Assembly: GCA_964346295.1 (NCBI GenBank)
Contig: CAYFUG010000025.1
Location: forward strand, 1-14,400
Source of the DNA: CAYFUG01 sp964346295
GTDB lineage: Bacteria; Patescibacteriota; Minisyncoccia; Moranbacterales; DUUL01
DNA length: 14,400 nt
Direction of reading: 5' to 3'
How positions within the stretch are numbered: position 1 is the first letter of the stretch; the number at the start of each line of letters is the position of its first letter. The position numbers and the translations under genes are program-made. Positions 13,296 through 14,400 of the stretch are shown in pieces. Under the pieces are notes generated by a model. That model did not search any database, had not been told where the DNA came from, and was given only the letters and a program-made list of their open reading frames with translations.

Positions 13296-14054
13296 ATGAA
13301 AGTTATTTTCAAAAAACTAGTGCAGTTTTATCTAAAAGTTTTGACTAAAATTGTCTTATGGCGACACAATCCTTTGATTATCGCAGTGGCCGGAACAACT
13401 AATAAGACCTTCGTCAAAGAGACTGTTTTGGATGAGTTAGGACGAGGGCCTCAAGTACGGGGAAATCCTAAAAGTTTCAACACCGAGATCGGTTTGCCGT
13501 TAGCGGTGTTATTTTTACCCTCGGGGTATTCTTCTCTCTTTCGCTGGGTAGATGTACTACTGACAGGAACCTGCGTCTCTTTTTTTTCTCGAAAGTTTCC
13601 TAAAGTTTTAGTTTTAGAAATGGGCGTAGATCGGAAAGGAGATATGGAGTATTTGCTTTCTTTGGTGAGGCCGCAGGTAGCAGTAGTGACTAACTTAGAG
13701 AAAGCTTTTAGTAACCAAAGTATTACTCAAGATCAAATGGCCCAAGAAATAGAAGCTCTAGTGGATGCCTTACCAAAAAGTGGGTTGGCAATTTTGAACG
13801 AAGATGATCCTTGGCTGAAGAGAATTGCTGCTAAAAAGAAGGAAGCTCGGGTAGTTACCTTTGGACATTCTCGGGAGGCCCAGGCTCAGATTCGCAAGGT
13901 GCGGGATTTGGCTTCTGGGCACCAGTTTGAGCTTAGTTATGAGGGAGAAAAAGAAGTGATGGAGACTGATCGATACGGAGAGCACAATATTAATGCCCTG
14001 GTGATTGCCCGGATTGTGGGAGAGGAGCTGAAGGAAATGAGAGGGAAGAAATAA
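13296..14054 (+). CDS. Short, degenerate MurF-like Mur ligase homologue
   Basis: A 252-residue protein matching the middle ATP-binding domain of Mur ligases, most like MurF. Family members join amino acids to UDP-MurNAc peptides; usual lengths are around 450 residues. It lacks both the usual first (UDP-binding) domain and the third domain, ending soon after GEHNINALVIARIVG, where the third domain would follow. Visible marks: the P-loop region AVAGTTNKTFVKE (31-41), in which the usual GKT glycine is Asn36; E108 in VLEMG, which is kept; VVTNLEKAF (130-138), in which the usual conserved His is Phe138; and AQEIEAL (149-155), in which the usual carbamylated Lys is Ile152. NEDDP (168-172) is kept. 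Losing all three catalytic positions implies no ligase activity: either a decaying gene or a repurposed binding protein. ATG has no nearby Shine-Dalgarno. Confidence 0.75.
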   Translation: MKVIFKKLVQFYLKVLTKIVLWRHNPLIIAVAGTTNKTFVKETVLDELGRGPQVRGNPKSFNTEIGLPLAVLFLPSGYSSLFRWVDVLLTGTCVSFFSRKFPKVLVLEMGVDRKGDMEYLLSLVRPQVAVVTNLEKAFSNQSITQDQMAQEIEALVDALPKSGLAILNEDDPWLKRIAAKKKEARVVTFGHSREAQAQIRKVRDLASGHQFELSYEGEKEVMETDRYGEHNINALVIARIVGEELKEMRGKK

Positions 14055-14107
14055 GGGAAGGAACTTTCAGGTTTTAAAAATTTTAGCCAAAAATTTTACA
14101 TATCAAT

Positions 14108-14400
14108 ATGAAAAACATTTTTAACAAAATTAAAAAATGCTTATCATTTAATAGTAAATCTTCAAAAAAAGATAAAGCCTTGATAGCAATCGATTTTAAA
14201 ACATTGTTTCCATATAAATTTTCTATCTCTAATTGGTCAAAAGACAAATCCTATCCAAATGGTTTTAGATATAAAATATTATCAAATCAAGATATAGAAC
14301 AAAAATTGTTCAACTTTGTTTTAATTCTTGAAGAACCTAATCAATATAAAACAGAAATGAAAAGATTAGAAATTTCAGAAAAAAGAGCTATGGATAGAAT
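14108..14400 (+). CDS. Partial AT-rich gene of unknown function (runs off the window)
   Basis: ATG at 14108 opens a frame of 97 complete codons plus two bases with no stop to the end of the window. It begins MKNIFNKIKKCLSF and is Lys/Ile/Asn/Ser-rich with no TM segment or motif I recognise; the tail (KTEMKRLEISEKRAMDR) looks helical. Composition differs sharply from its neighbour: 14 of 60 bases are G or C at 14161-14220, against 26 of 60 at 13921-13980. A recent transfer is a fair explanation. No Shine-Dalgarno is seen. Confidence 0.65.
   Translation, partial: MKNIFNKIKKCLSFNSKSSKKDKALIAIDFKTLFPYKFSISNWSKDKSYPNGFRYKILSNQDIEQKLFNFVLILEEPNQYKTEMKRLEISEKRAMDR

Noticed and set aside
1..14400. 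CRISPR array, rRNA or tRNA genes
   Set aside because: No regularly spaced repeats and no cloverleaf or rRNA core sequence seen on either strand.

Overview
The window looks like a chromosomal segment of a Patescibacteria (Candidate Phyla Radiation) type bacterium using the standard code: TGA serves as a stop and Trp is TGG. The placement rests on gene style: a single-TM LysM-like protein with an acidic linker, a CHAP endopeptidase with two LysM domains, one stand-alone Xer recombinase, an IleRS of the zinc-ribbon (eukaryote-like) class, a Mur-ligase homologue lacking the usual first domain, and many genes without a clear Shine-Dalgarno. This is inference; no marker in the window fixes the lineage.

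Layout. 85-2882: a strong promoter and a 911-residue surface protein (N-terminal TM segment, HExxH zincin-like domain, four SdrD-B-like domains, Asp-rich linker, TPDTG motif plus C-terminal TM). 2883-4139: a long leader with a promoter and a bistable or pseudoknot-capable RNA element, then a membrane-anchored LysM-like protein. 4140-4510: no sizeable gene; an 8-codon ORF with an ideal RBS, two long-range hairpins, a perfect 14-bp-stem terminator and a strong rightward promoter that points into the 3' end of the next gene. 4556-5479 (minus): XerC/D-like tyrosine recombinase. 5480-5958: inverted repeats, a promoter, a short leader ORF and an open frame lacking a usual start codon. 5959-7074: LysM-LysM-CHAP peptidoglycan hydrolase. 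7075-7467: a 107-bp imperfect inverted repeat, a hairpin and a terminator. 7468-7899: a short gene that reads as the front of a P-loop kinase joined to the back of a Nudix protein. 7948-11673: isoleucyl-tRNA synthetase with a complete histidine-phosphatase domain inserted in it. 11707-11937: small Cys-containing protein. 12041-13060: WecA/MraY-family polyprenyl-phosphate sugar-1-phosphate transferase homologue. 13296-14054: short Mur-ligase homologue. 14108-14400: start of a much more AT-rich gene that runs off the window.

Working together: the three left-hand genes and the CHAP gene concern the cell envelope (surface protease or adhesin, LysM anchors, wall cleavage). The two right-hand envelope genes resemble enzymes of lipid-linked precursor and peptidoglycan synthesis, but both appear to have lost residues normally needed for catalysis. 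The strongest unusual signal is the IleRS-histidine phosphatase chimera, with all core phosphatase residues kept and the insertion falling inside a split Cys-x-Cys/Cys-x2-Cys zinc ribbon. The next strongest are the paired degenerate WecA-like and Mur-ligase-like genes, and the kinase/Nudix fusion remnant.
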